In this document: positions 25,801 through 33,687 of the stretch, one piece after another | Layout of the letters: every line of letters begins with the position of its first letter | Position numbering within the stretch: position 1 is the first letter of the stretch | Origin: UBA10427 sp003500135 | Lineage (GTDB): Bacteria; Bacteroidota; Bacteroidia; Cytophagales; Cyclobacteriaceae | Length of the DNA stretch: 37,891 nt | Reading direction: 5' to 3' | Assembly: GCA_963966275.1 (NCBI GenBank) | Contig: CAWZYQ010000018.1 | Coordinates: 1 to 37,891 of the forward strand | The notes under the pieces: generated by a model | Database searches by the model: none | Told to the model about the DNA's origin: nothing | Seen by the model: the letters and a program-made list of their open reading frames with translations, nothing else | Made by a program: the position numbers and the translations under genes

Positions 25801-26522
25801 AAACTGAGGATGTATTATTCTGTACCATGGAGAAAGAACAACGCCAGGTATATGATGCTTTTCGAAACAAATACCGCAATATGCTTATGGGTAAAATTGA
25901 AGAAGACGGACTGGAAAAAAGCAAGATCTACGTTATTGAAGGCCTGATGAAATTGCGTCAGATTTGTGACTCTCCAGAACTCCTTTCAGGAGATGAGGAT
26001 TACGGATCGGTATCCATTAAGGTAGAAGAACTTCTGCGAAACATTGAGGAGAAAACCGGAAAGCATAAAATTGTAGTGTTTTCTCAGTTTGTGTCTATGC
26101 TAAAAATTATCCAAAAAGCACTCGATCATGATGGTGTTTTATATGAATACTTGGATGGCAAATCAACCAAAAAGGCCAGGAAACAAAGCGTAGAGCGGTT
26201 TCAGGAGGATGAAAACTGCAGGGTGTTTTTGATCAGCTTGAAGGCCGGGGGTACAGGGCTCAACCTTACTGCCGCGGATTATGTGTTTTTAGTAGATCCC
26301 TGGTGGAACCCTGCCGTAGAAGAACAGGCCATTGACCGAACTTACCGTATTGGCCAGGATAAGAAGGTATTTGCCTATCGTATGATCTGCAAAGATACCA
26401 TTGAAGAAAAAATCCTGAATTACCAGGAAAAGAAAAAAGCCATAGCTGCCGATATCATTCAGGCCGAAGAAAGTTTCGTGAAAAAATTGTCGTTTGAGGA
26501 TATTAAAGATCTGTTTTCATAA
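22812..26522 (+). CDS. SNF2-family helicase with two SWIM zinc fingers
   Basis: This 1236-residue protein belongs to the bacterial SNF2/HepA-like group of DNA or RNA-polymerase remodelling ATPases. The N-terminus carries two SWIM-type fingers with the CxC-xn-CxH pattern: C67, C69, C77, H79 and C176, C178, C185, H187. A long middle region (~200-770) is the SNF2-associated bacterial segment. The ATPase shows DDMGLGKT (Walker A, ~802-809), DESQAIKN (motif II, ~896) and MTGTPIENN (motif III). The helicase C lobe has VVFSQFVSML, LKAGGTGLNLT and EEQAIDRTYRIGQ. It probably translocates on double-stranded DNA. It is monocistronic and converges on hemE. Length is normal for the SWIM-containing group; a second finger is less usual. 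Confidence 0.93.
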   Translation: MGFIWDFIAKNSTDASLVRANELLRNSMVREFHFYENTGKITAKVLGNRLYTVEITFSGKKKISTSCDCPYSYKGVCKHIIAVLLKFQEDFGDRKTSDLRQPPVIADFRHLTKDRIKEISSDELNDPFVKILSQNVSLKSYNDSDVAEFFIHDYEYPYNKHLVRCRYSPKGMKLDCTCKSKMTFCRHIKALLLFGIEVQQNPGFFNFLDPEIRNEKKLNYGKKFGLTEKEEAINHIKVIGHQGNLVFQFSDFYQGLLPIEDELFQKTKEEIFRFENDRLSPEKLLPEPIGGPDESKSGFGLALTFNWEGNTLLSIDCFTAKLNKNGDRLISNFNRVAPENFVDYYGTQKKLVELTNQAKTRKQNGYILKPDHELQPVLRELFSNLEKNTFTYFQVGSDWHDDGNIKIKRGNLNQVQLNNRFYKIEYELSKDDKFVSLVPVIVLDGERIVFDLTKSKSQPKLPLFFERRDGLYLAQDITTLVMMEELLIQPVKKMRVTHTEMFIKDFVTPLSENFLIKETNKGSMIKQLNMAPIKKKLYISGLGQFVLFRPFVKYGEEMEVNILKKGNRVFYNNDEMNVVERDEQYELEMHNLVRELHPKFKKQFPEDFYHLKVNEMMEDEWFFDAFEKLNDRGIEVLGLNELEHFKYNPYKAKIQTSISSGQDWFDVHIDVKFGDLTVSLNEVKRAVLKQNRYVKLSDGSMGILPSEWLKRFSKMFRHGDVKGQDLKISSQKFLIIEELFDNIDNEEVHKALLEKKRKLKSFKSISKVKVPQTIRAELRHYQKEGVNWLNFLHQFGWGGILADDMGLGKTLQILTFLSIRKSKTPSLIVVPTTLMFNWENEIEKFCPSLPAYFHYGPNRGQNKKVFKGNDVIITTYGMVANDIEWLKEITFNYVIIDESQAIKNPQSLRFKSVCLLKAKNKIAMTGTPIENNTFDLYAQMHFVNPGLLGNMKSFKDQFSQPIDRDGNGQVAGELRKMISPFLIRRTKEQVAKELPPKTEDVLFCTMEKEQRQVYDAFRNKYRNMLMGKIEEDGLEKSKIYVIEGLMKLRQICDSPELLSGDEDYGSVSIKVEELLRNIEEKTGKHKIVVFSQFVSMLKIIQKALDHDGVLYEYLDGKSTKKARKQSVERFQEDENCRVFLISLKAGGTGLNLTAADYVFLVDPWWNPAVEEQAIDRTYRIGQDKKVFAYRMICKDTIEEKILNYQEKKKAIAADIIQAEESFVKKLSFEDIKDLFS

Positions 26523-26579
26523 AATAGCAATTATATTTCCTCTAAGATTTACCTCGATATTGGAACAAAACCGAAAACT

Positions 26580-27650
26580 TTATAATGAAGTATTATCCCT
26601 TCCTTTTGACAACTTTTGCTCAGAGTAGTTTTTGACAACATCAATAAAACACTTTACCTTTTCCGGATCGATATCCGGATAAACACCATGCCCCAAATTG
26701 GCGATGTGCTTTTCAAAACCAAACTGATCGAGCATTTTTTTGGTTTGGCGCTCGACCTCTTTAAAATCCGCATACAACGTTGCCGGATCTAGGTTGCCCT
26801 GTAGCGTTTTGCCCAACGACAATTCCCTGGTTTCTAAAATGTTCATATTCCAATCAAGGCCCATAACCGAGCAGCTCGTTTTTGCAATAGAGGCCCTTGA
26901 ATTATAAGCGCCTTTAGCGAAAATGATAACCGGTACCTCGTCGATGGCATCACATATTTGCCGGATGTAAGGCATGGAAAACGCTTCATAATGCGCTTCA
27001 GGCAAAATACCAGCCCACGAATCGAATACCTGTACTATATCAGCGCCTGCCGCAATCTGCGATTTAAGGTAGGCAATAGTACTTTCGGTGATCATTTGCA
27101 GGAGCTTGTTCGAAAACCCCGGTGCATTGTAAAGCATTCGGCGTGCTTTGGAAAACGTTTTGCTGCCACCTCCTTCTGTCATATAGGCAAAAATGGTCCA
27201 TGGCGCTCCGGCAAAACCAATTAATGGCGCTCGCCCATTTAATTCTTTTTTGGTCAACGCAATAGCTTCAGCTACGTATCCCAGGCTTTCAGCTTCGGCA
27301 ATACGAAGTTTTTCCAGATCTTTCTCGCTACTGATCGTCTCGGGAAATACTGGGCCGCGACTTTCAATCATTTCATAGGGCAGGCCCATCGCTTCGGGTA
27401 TAACCAGAATATCGGAAAAAATGATGGCGGCATCCACACCCAAAATGTCAACAGGCTGTAGGGTAACTTCAGCTGCTCGTTCAGGTGTTTTTACCAGTTC
27501 AATAAATCCGGATAACCGGGAGCGCACGTCTCGGTACTCTTTTAATATCCTGCCGGCCTGTCGCATTACCCACACCGGTGTCCTTTCTGTTTTTTCACCC
27601 CTGGCTGCCCGAAGCAACAAATCATTTTTTGGCGCCATGCTTTTTTTCAA
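26580..27650 (-). CDS. hemE: Uroporphyrinogen decarboxylase
   Basis: This 356-residue enzyme decarboxylates the four acetate side chains of uroporphyrinogen III to give coproporphyrinogen III in haem synthesis. The N-terminal VWVMRQAGRILKEYR (27-41) holds the substrate-binding arginines. FSDILVIPEAMG carries the key Asp, FAGAPWTIFAYMTEGGGS the active-site Tyr, and NLGHGVYPDIDPEKV near the end the conserved His. The second Met (residue 5, MAPKND) is an alternative start. It is divergent from the RidA gene; a minus-strand TAATTTTG box lies ~50 bases upstream. Confidence 0.97.
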   Translation of the reverse strand: MKKSMAPKNDLLLRAARGEKTERTPVWVMRQAGRILKEYRDVRSRLSGFIELVKTPERAAEVTLQPVDILGVDAAIIFSDILVIPEAMGLPYEMIESRGPVFPETISSEKDLEKLRIAEAESLGYVAEAIALTKKELNGRAPLIGFAGAPWTIFAYMTEGGGSKTFSKARRMLYNAPGFSNKLLQMITESTIAYLKSQIAAGADIVQVFDSWAGILPEAHYEAFSMPYIRQICDAIDEVPVIIFAKGAYNSRASIAKTSCSVMGLDWNMNILETRELSLGKTLQGNLDPATLYADFKEVERQTKKMLDQFGFEKHIANLGHGVYPDIDPEKVKCFIDVVKNYSEQKLSKGRDNTSL

Positions 27651-27700
27651 TTTGAATAAAAACTAATTTAGGCATTGCATTGCCTTTAAAAAAAGTTTGG

Positions 27701-27708
27701 CAAAATTA
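27701..27708 (-). promoter_or_regulatory. Candidate -7 box of hemE promoter (TAATTTTG)
   Basis: The minus strand reads TAATTTTG, matching TAnnTTTG, 50 bases upstream of the hemE start in the 85-base divergent gap with the RidA gene. No -33 element is evident. Confidence 0.4.
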
Positions 27709-27735
27709 AGCATACAACACTGAAAGCCTAAACAA

Positions 27736-28119
27736 ATGAATAAAACAATTATTTATTCCGACAAAGCCCCAAGTCCGATAGGGTCTTATAGCCAGGGTAT
27801 AATGGTAGGTAACACATTGTTCATTTCAGGACAAATTGCTTTTGACCCGGCAACTGGGGAACTGATCACAAATGATATATCGGACGAAACGGACCAGGTA
27901 ATGAAAAATCTTTGGGCAATTTTAAATGCTGCCGGAATGGATTTTTCCCATGTGGTCAAATGCTCAATTTTTGTAAAAGATATGGGGTATTTCGAAACAA
28001 TTAATACGATTTATGGCAAGTATTTTCATGAAAACCCACCTGCAAGAGAAACGGTGGAGGTTTCAGGGCTTCCTAAAAACGTAAATGTGGAGATTTCCTG
28101 CATTGCAGTTAAGGAATAA
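27736..28119 (+). CDS. ridA: RidA family reactive enamine/imine deaminase
   Basis: This 127-residue protein is a full-length RidA (YjgF/YER057c) trimer subunit that hydrolyses 2-aminoacrylate and related imines formed by PLP enzymes. Conserved segments are APSPIGSYSQGI (11-22), LFISGQIAFDPATGEL, and NPPARETVEVSGLPK near residues 99-113, where the Arg after PA is the substrate-carboxylate-binding residue. The closing VEISCIAVKE matches the family. A membrane-protein gene follows after 3 bases. Confidence 0.93.
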   Translation: MNKTIIYSDKAPSPIGSYSQGIMVGNTLFISGQIAFDPATGELITNDISDETDQVMKNLWAILNAAGMDFSHVVKCSIFVKDMGYFETINTIYGKYFHENPPARETVEVSGLPKNVNVEISCIAVKE

Positions 28120-28122
28120 CAA

Positions 28123-28629
28123 ATGTTTTTTCCCACTAAACAGGAAACACTGGAAATACAGTGTAATAGCAAAGATTTGCTGGACAGGCTTGAGTCGGCC
28201 ACTATCATTGATGAGGTTAAAACCAGCAAATTAGATCAGCAAAAAGGCACTAAAAAGCAATACTGGTTCCATGGCAGTCTCGAACCGGATGCTTTCAAAA
28301 TTGCTTTATTATTAAAAAGGCCCAATAATTTCATCCCATTGGTTAATGGGATCATCGCAGAAGAAGCAGGAAAGTGTAATTTGGTTTTGCACTATGAGCT
28401 TTTCCCTGCCACAAAGCGCTTGTTATTGTTTTGGTCTCTGATTGCACTTGGCGCCACCTTGTTTTTCGCTATTCCTTACCAGGAGTTTTTTTATGCAGCC
28501 ATTGCTTTAAGCTTTGGGATCGTCAATTATATTATTGCAGTTGAAAACTTTAAAATGCAGGCAAGAAAATCGAGAAGCACACTGAAAAGGACCTTACAAA
28601 AAGCCAACAATAACCCGGAAATGAAGTAA
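28123..28629 (+). CDS. Hypothetical membrane protein with two transmembrane helices
   Basis: I do not recognise a family for this 168-residue protein. The first ~100 residues are soluble, mixed alpha/beta. Two hydrophobic helices follow (LLLFWSLIALGATLFFAI at ~105-122 and FFYAAIALSFGIVNYIIAV at ~128-146), then a basic tail (QARKSRSTLKRTLQKA) suggesting a cytoplasmic C-terminus. It starts 3 bases after ridA, so the two are probably co-transcribed. Nothing in the sequence indicates an enzyme. Confidence 0.75.
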   Translation: MFFPTKQETLEIQCNSKDLLDRLESATIIDEVKTSKLDQQKGTKKQYWFHGSLEPDAFKIALLLKRPNNFIPLVNGIIAEEAGKCNLVLHYELFPATKRLLLFWSLIALGATLFFAIPYQEFFYAAIALSFGIVNYIIAVENFKMQARKSRSTLKRTLQKANNNPEMK

Positions 28630-28707
28630 TTACCATTTGATTTCGCATAGTTGAAGCCAATTATCTTCGAAAGCGAGATAAAAAGTACCATCCTACCATG
28701 CTTTTTG

Positions 28708-28715
28708 TAATTTTG
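28708..28715 (+). promoter_or_regulatory. Candidate -7 box of gltX promoter (TAATTTTG)
   Basis: TAATTTTG matches the Bacteroidota -7 consensus and ends 23 bases before the gltX ATG, a spacing compatible with a short leader. The -33 element is unclear. Confidence 0.5.
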
Positions 28716-28738
28716 CGGCAACGAAATAAAAAATATTC

Positions 28739-30265
28739 ATGAATAAGGAAGTACGTGTCCGTTTTGCACCCAGCCCAACCGGGGCGCTCCATATCGGAGG
28801 TGTTCGCACAGCATTATATAATTACCTGTTTGCCAAAAAAAACAAAGGGACATTTGTCTTACGAATTGAAGACACCGATCAAACGCGATATGTAGAAGGC
28901 GCTGAGGAATACATCCAAAATGCATTGGATTGGCTGGGCATCGCACCGGATGAAGGCATCGTGCAAGGAGGGAATTTCGGCCCATATAAGCAGTCGGAAA
29001 GGAAAGAATTATACCTGAAAGAGGCGCAAAGGCTTATTGATGAAGATAAAGCCTATTATGCATTTGATACCCCGGAGGAACTGGATGCCATGCGTGAAAG
29101 GTTAAAAGCTGCAAAAGTTGCTAATCCGGTTTATGACAGCATCACGCGTAGCTCCATGAAAAACTCATTAACACTTAGTTTAGATGAAGTGCAGTCGCGA
29201 ATTAACGCAGGTGGTCCGTATGTGATCAGGCTCAAAGTACCCCGTGCCGAAGAAGTAAGGCTCAATGACATGGTGCGTGGCTGGGTGAAAGTGCACTCAA
29301 GCAACATTGATGATAAAATACTGGTAAAATCAGACGGGATGCCGACCTATCATCTGGCAAATGTGGTGGACGACCATATGATGGAAATTTCACATGTTAT
29401 TCGGGGTGAAGAGTGGCTGCCATCGGCGCCCTTACATGTTCTTCTTTATCAATTCCTCGGTTGGGAAGATACCATGCCACAATTTGCCCATTTACCATTG
29501 CTGCTCAAGCCTGACGGAAATGGAAAATTGAGTAAGCGCGATGCCGATAAAAAAGGGTATCCGGTTTTCCCTATGGATTGGGCTGATCCGGTTTCGGGAG
29601 AAATATCGATTGGATTTAAAGAGCAGGGCTATTTTAAAGAAAGCGTCATCAATTTCCTGGCCCTTTTAGGCTGGAATCCCGGGACTGAACAAGAAATATT
29701 TGATACCGAAGAGCTCATCCAGGCATTTAGTATCGACCGCATTAATAAGGCGGGGGCAAAATTTGATATCGACAAGGCCAAGTGGTTCAACCAACAATAC
29801 ATGAAAGCAAAACCACTCAGTGAGCTGGCTGAATATCTACTTAAAGACCTGAAAGAAGCCGGTATTGAATGTACACCAGGAAAGGCCGAAACCATTTGTG
29901 CACTATTGCAGGAAAGAGTGACCTTCCCTTCTGAATTTATGACCAAAGGCATGTATTTCTTTGCGAAACCTGTGGAGTATGATGAAAAGGTGATTCGAAA
30001 AAAATGGAATGACGAAGCTAAAAGCGTGCTACAAGCGTTTGCCAATGCAGTAAAAAATGTGGATATTTTAACACCGGAAGAAGCATTGAATACGTTAAAC
30101 AAAGTATTGGAAGAACAAGGCGTAAAAATGGGTAAAATCCTTCAGGCGCTTAGGGTATCGGTTACCGGTACCGGCGCAGGTCCTGATTTGATGGGGATTT
30201 TATCAGTTTTAGGTCGCGATGAAGTAGTCGACCGTATTGAAACGGCGCTGGAAAAATTGGAGTAG
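28739..30265 (+). CDS. gltX: Glutamyl-tRNA synthetase
   Basis: This 508-residue class I synthetase charges tRNA-Glu. The first signature is FAPSPTGALHIGGVRTALYNYL (8-29, HIGH equivalent HIGG). The KMSKS equivalent is KLSKRDADKKG (~263-273). Between them lie VLRIEDTDQTRYVEGAEEYI and the acceptor-binding MPTYHLANVVDDH segment. The C-terminal anticodon-binding helical domain is complete and ends VDRIETALEKLE. The length is normal for Bacteroidota GltX. Whether it is discriminating or also charges tRNA-Gln cannot be seen here. A short charged ORF follows after 2 bases. Confidence 0.98.
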   Translation: MNKEVRVRFAPSPTGALHIGGVRTALYNYLFAKKNKGTFVLRIEDTDQTRYVEGAEEYIQNALDWLGIAPDEGIVQGGNFGPYKQSERKELYLKEAQRLIDEDKAYYAFDTPEELDAMRERLKAAKVANPVYDSITRSSMKNSLTLSLDEVQSRINAGGPYVIRLKVPRAEEVRLNDMVRGWVKVHSSNIDDKILVKSDGMPTYHLANVVDDHMMEISHVIRGEEWLPSAPLHVLLYQFLGWEDTMPQFAHLPLLLKPDGNGKLSKRDADKKGYPVFPMDWADPVSGEISIGFKEQGYFKESVINFLALLGWNPGTEQEIFDTEELIQAFSIDRINKAGAKFDIDKAKWFNQQYMKAKPLSELAEYLLKDLKEAGIECTPGKAETICALLQERVTFPSEFMTKGMYFFAKPVEYDEKVIRKKWNDEAKSVLQAFANAVKNVDILTPEEALNTLNKVLEEQGVKMGKILQALRVSVTGTGAGPDLMGILSVLGRDEVVDRIETALEKLE

Positions 30266-30267
30266 CT

Positions 30268-30462
30268 ATGAAAAAATCAAAAAAGGAACCTAAAGAAGAC
30301 AAGCCTAAAATAAATGAAGAACTCGATGGACTGGAGTTTAAGATCAATTCTCTGGGCGAGATTCAGACCAATTTTGAAATAGACAGGATCAACCACTTTT
30401 TGGATGATCATGTTGAAGACAAAAAGCTAAAGAACCATAAGGAAAAGAATAAAAAGCCGTAA
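30268..30462 (+). CDS. Small highly charged conserved-looking protein downstream of gltX
   Basis: This 64-residue ORF starts two bases after the gltX stop. It has Lys/Glu-rich ends (KKSKKEPKEDKPK and KKLKNHKEKNKKP) around a more ordered core, GLEFKINSLGEIQTNFEIDRI, then NHFLDDHVED. The core alternates hydrophobic and polar residues and reads as a real protein, and the tight spacing implies co-transcription with gltX. No signal, helix span or catalytic motif is present. The charged tails suggest nucleic-acid or ribosome contact, but this is a guess. My impression that similar ORFs follow gltX in related genomes is from memory and unchecked. Confidence 0.65.
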   Translation: MKKSKKEPKEDKPKINEELDGLEFKINSLGEIQTNFEIDRINHFLDDHVEDKKLKNHKEKNKKP

Positions 30463-30471
30463 AAGTGATTT

Positions 30472-31059
30472 CTATCTTTTAAAAATTTTAGGAATTAGCA
30501 TCGGTACATTTTTACGGTAATCTTCGTACTCCTGTCCAAATTGTTCCACCAGCTTTTTTTCTTCCAGCTTAATTCCAATCAAAGTGTAAATCAGGATCAG
30601 TATGAACACAATAAGGTTGGTCATAGTAGGTAAAAACACTACAAGCCCAAGTACGATCAAAATAGTACCGGCGTAGAGTGGATGCCGCACATAGCGGTTC
30701 AGGCCCTCAATTACCAACTTATCCTGCTCCAGTTCAGGATTAGCCAACCCCAGGAAGGCGGGCGTATGATAGTACCTGAAACCTTCTCTTACGATAAATA
30801 CACCATAGGTAGCCAGCATTAAACCTATAAACTGGGTCCAGACGGAAACCTCAAAAAGGCGATTGCCCTGATGCGCTGCGGTATACCACAGTAAGGGGAT
30901 TAGCAAGATTACCGAAAGCAAAACATACATCATTCTGTACTTTTTGCCCGACAGACCGAGCGACCTTTCAGCACGGTTTTTAACGAAGTGGGCAGCAAGC
31001 AAACTGTGAAAAGTAAAATATCCTGTCCAAATCAAAATCAATAATATATATGCCGGCAT
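30472..31059 (-). CDS. Isoprenylcysteine methyltransferase-like (ICMT/PEMT fold) membrane protein
   Basis: This 195-residue integral membrane protein has about five hydrophobic segments. The C-terminal GLNRYVRHPLYAGTILIVLG (~119-138) and later EEKKLVEQFGQEYEDYRKNVPMLIP match the SAM-binding motif of the ICMT/phospholipid methyltransferase fold (RHPxY, then E-E-x-x-L and YxxYxxxVP). Bacterial members have unknown substrates, possibly lipids. It converges on the small ORF after gltX and is divergent from the saccharopine-dehydrogenase-like gene with a 58-base gap. Confidence 0.85.
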   Translation of the reverse strand: MPAYILLILIWTGYFTFHSLLAAHFVKNRAERSLGLSGKKYRMMYVLLSVILLIPLLWYTAAHQGNRLFEVSVWTQFIGLMLATYGVFIVREGFRYYHTPAFLGLANPELEQDKLVIEGLNRYVRHPLYAGTILIVLGLVVFLPTMTNLIVFILILIYTLIGIKLEEKKLVEQFGQEYEDYRKNVPMLIPKIFKR

Positions 31060-31117
31060 ATTGACCTCTGTTTATTGAAACTTTAATATATTCGTAAATA
31101 CCCAAAAACTGAAAGGA

Positions 31118-32335
31118 ATGTCAGCATTAAATGTTGGGGTTATACGTGAAGACAAATTGCCGGTCGATGCACGTACACCTCTTACACCCGACCAAATTGC
31201 TTTTTTAAAAGAGCAATATCCAAATATAAACGTTAAGGTTCAATCAAGCTCTGTTAGGTGTTTTGGCGATGAAGAATATAAAAAACTACGTATTGATGTG
31301 GTGGAAGATTTATCAGATTGTGATGTCCTTTTTGGTGTAAAGGAAGTACCCATTGATTTGCTATTGCCCGAAAAGGCATATTTCTTTTTCAGCCATACGA
31401 TCAAAAAGCAGCCGTCTAATCAAAGGTTGTTAAAATCGATTCTGGATAAAAAAATCACGCTAATAGATTATGAAACCCTGACCAATGAAAACGGATTGAG
31501 AATCATTGCCTTTGGGCGATGGGCGGGAATAGTAGGCGCATATAATGCCCTGTGGACCTTTGGCAAAAAATACAACTTGTTCAATCTGAAGAGAGCCCAT
31601 GAATGCAAAGATTATGAAGAACTGGTAAATGAGTTGAAGAAAGTAGATTTGCCACCCGTGAAAATCGTGTTGACAGGTAATGGAAGGGTAGCAAAGGGGG
31701 CGCTTGAAATTTTAAATAAAATTGAATTGAAAAGGGTGGAACCTATACCTTTTATATTCCAAATCTTTGACCAACCGGTCTATACTCAAATCGATGTGGA
31801 TGTGTACACCCATAGAAAAGATGGCGAAAAGTTCAATTTTGAGCACTTTTTTGCACACCCCGATATGTACGCCGGCAACTTCTGGCCCTTCGCCAAGAAG
31901 GCCGATATTTTGATTTCTGCTGCCTTCTGGGATCCGCGATCGCCACGTTTATTTGAGCTTGAGCAGGTAAAAGACCCTGCTTTTAACATACGTACCATAG
32001 CTGATATCACCTGTGATATTGATGGTTCGATACCAACTACGAGAAAGGCAACCACCATTCAGGAGCCTGTATTCGATGTCGATATCAAATCGTTGAAGGA
32101 ACTGCCTGCTTTTTCTGATAAGGATAACCTGTCAGAAATGGCGGTGGACAATTTACCCAGTGAATTACCGCGTGATGCTTCCTTTGATTTCGGAAAACAA
32201 CTTATTGAAAACGTACTGCCATCACTTTTTGGACAGGCGCCTGAAGATGTTTTGGAAAGAGCGACAATAGCAAAATCAGGCCATTTGACGGAAAGGTATG
32301 CCTATCTGGAATCTTATGCATCAGGGAAGGAATAG
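31118..32335 (+). CDS. Saccharopine dehydrogenase-like / AlaDH-PNT N-terminal NAD(P) oxidoreductase
   Basis: This 405-residue enzyme begins VGVIREDKLPVDARTPLTP (7-25), as in the alanine dehydrogenase/transhydrogenase N-terminal domain and fungal Lys1. FGVKEVPIDLLLPEKAYFFFSHTIKKQ and LIDYETLTNENGLRIIAFGRWAGIVGAYN follow, close to lysine-forming saccharopine dehydrogenases. The nucleotide fold is IVLTGNGRVAKGALEIL (~187-203). The segment IRTIADITCDIDGSIPTT is also Lys1-like. It may catalyse an imine reduction or oxidation joining lysine or a related amine with a keto acid, but no lysine-pathway neighbour is present. Its 3' end overlaps the convergent cyclase gene by 22 bases. Confidence 0.85.
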   Translation: MSALNVGVIREDKLPVDARTPLTPDQIAFLKEQYPNINVKVQSSSVRCFGDEEYKKLRIDVVEDLSDCDVLFGVKEVPIDLLLPEKAYFFFSHTIKKQPSNQRLLKSILDKKITLIDYETLTNENGLRIIAFGRWAGIVGAYNALWTFGKKYNLFNLKRAHECKDYEELVNELKKVDLPPVKIVLTGNGRVAKGALEILNKIELKRVEPIPFIFQIFDQPVYTQIDVDVYTHRKDGEKFNFEHFFAHPDMYAGNFWPFAKKADILISAAFWDPRSPRLFELEQVKDPAFNIRTIADITCDIDGSIPTTRKATTIQEPVFDVDIKSLKELPAFSDKDNLSEMAVDNLPSELPRDASFDFGKQLIENVLPSLFGQAPEDVLERATIAKSGHLTERYAYLESYASGKE

Positions 32336-33633
32336 TTTTTTTCAAAAGCACACAGAGCAGAATAGACAAGCATGGGTTGGCTAAACCCTTTTATGGTGTG
32401 TCGCCCGACGGGGTTAATATTTGGGAAATTAGACTTTAATTGAGCCATTACATTTTCTGAGAAAAGGATATAAGTATTGGTTTCTTTATTCAATTGTTCC
32501 AGCCGGGAGGCGATAATGACGGGTAATCCTGTAACGGAATACTGTTTTCGGGTTTCCGAGCCTATGTTCCCGGTTACAATTGGACCATAATGCATGCCTA
32601 TGCGAACATAAGTGGGCGAATTTGGGTTTTTCTTATTCTTTTTCTGTAGCAATTCAATAATTTCTAATGAGGCCTTCAGGGCATTTTCGCATGCTTCATC
32701 AGAAGATATGGGAGCGCCAAACGTCGCCATAAAGCCATCACCCATCACCTGGTTGATGACGCCTTTGTATTTGTAAATAGTATCGAAGGTATCGGGAAAA
32801 ACTAAATTTTGGTAATCAATAATTTCTTCCGGGGTTAGTGTAGCCGTATGAGGAGTAAAATCCTTGATGTCTAGAAATAAGATGCAGGCCTCTCTTGAAA
32901 TTGGTCTGGTGGCGGTATTATTCAACACTTCATTGGCTATGTCGGGAGAAAGCTGCTGACCAAAAAGTTTTTCAAGTCGGTTTTTTTCATCTTCATGCTT
33001 CAAAACCTTTAATACCCCTCGTTTAATTCTCTTGGCAATCATTCCACTTACCATCCCGGTGACCAGGAAAATCATACCTCGGCCTCCGTAGTACATGAAC
33101 TCTCCCAAAAATGGCAGCTCCTCTGGTGGCGCATGATCTTTGCTGAAATACAGATAGACACTTATATACTGAACAGAAGCCATGGCGCCGACGAAAGCAG
33201 AAACGCGGAAGTCCATTTCAAGAATGGATAGCAGGATGACAATAACATACAATTCAATTACCGGAGAAATAAGTGCATTGTAAGGATTGAGCTGATTGGC
33301 AAAGGTGATCAGAATTAAGCTGATGATAGAAATATCAACAAATCCGTTAATGATCTGCATTCTAAGGCTAATTGATCCTCTAATTCTATGGATTTTGGGA
33401 ATAAATCGGGCTATGATAAATGACCGAATGACCAATAAAAGCATTAATACCACTCCTAATAGCCAGTATTTCTTATTGATCAAAAAAAGGTCAAAAAATT
33501 GAAAGTTTATGATGTAGTTGATCAGGAAACCCAGCAATATCCAAAGCATTACGATGCCTAATATTCTGGCTCTGAGCCTTTCATTCTGTATCAGGTCAAT
33601 GGCAAACCTGCGATATGAGTTGGTTTTTAGCAT
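32314..33633 (-). CDS. Membrane class III nucleotide cyclase with altered substrate residues
   Basis: This 439-residue protein has about six transmembrane helices (~25-200) and a class III adenylate/guanylate cyclase domain (~245-430). The metal Asp residues are kept: D255 in LFLDIKDFT and D299 in VMGDGFMATFG. GMHYGPIVTGNIGSETRKQYS aligns well with active cyclases. However, where these have Lys before the second metal site there is Gln295, and where they have G-D-T-V-N-x-A-A-R there is GLPVIIASR. The base-contacting Asp is thus Leu370 and the catalytic Asn is Ile373, while Arg377 remains. It may make an unusual product, work as a heteropartner, or only bind nucleotide. A minus-strand TAGCTTTG box at 33641-33648 is only 7 bases before the start, hinting at a leaderless transcript. 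Confidence 0.85.
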   Translation of the reverse strand: MLKTNSYRRFAIDLIQNERLRARILGIVMLWILLGFLINYIINFQFFDLFLINKKYWLLGVVLMLLLVIRSFIIARFIPKIHRIRGSISLRMQIINGFVDISIISLILITFANQLNPYNALISPVIELYVIVILLSILEMDFRVSAFVGAMASVQYISVYLYFSKDHAPPEELPFLGEFMYYGGRGMIFLVTGMVSGMIAKRIKRGVLKVLKHEDEKNRLEKLFGQQLSPDIANEVLNNTATRPISREACILFLDIKDFTPHTATLTPEEIIDYQNLVFPDTFDTIYKYKGVINQVMGDGFMATFGAPISSDEACENALKASLEIIELLQKKNKKNPNSPTYVRIGMHYGPIVTGNIGSETRKQYSVTGLPVIIASRLEQLNKETNTYILFSENVMAQLKSNFPNINPVGRHTIKGFSQPMLVYSALCAFEKNYSFPDA

Positions 33634-33687
33634 TTGCTTGCAAAGCTAGAAATAACTGTGGCTATTGACTAAATAAAAATCATTTGG

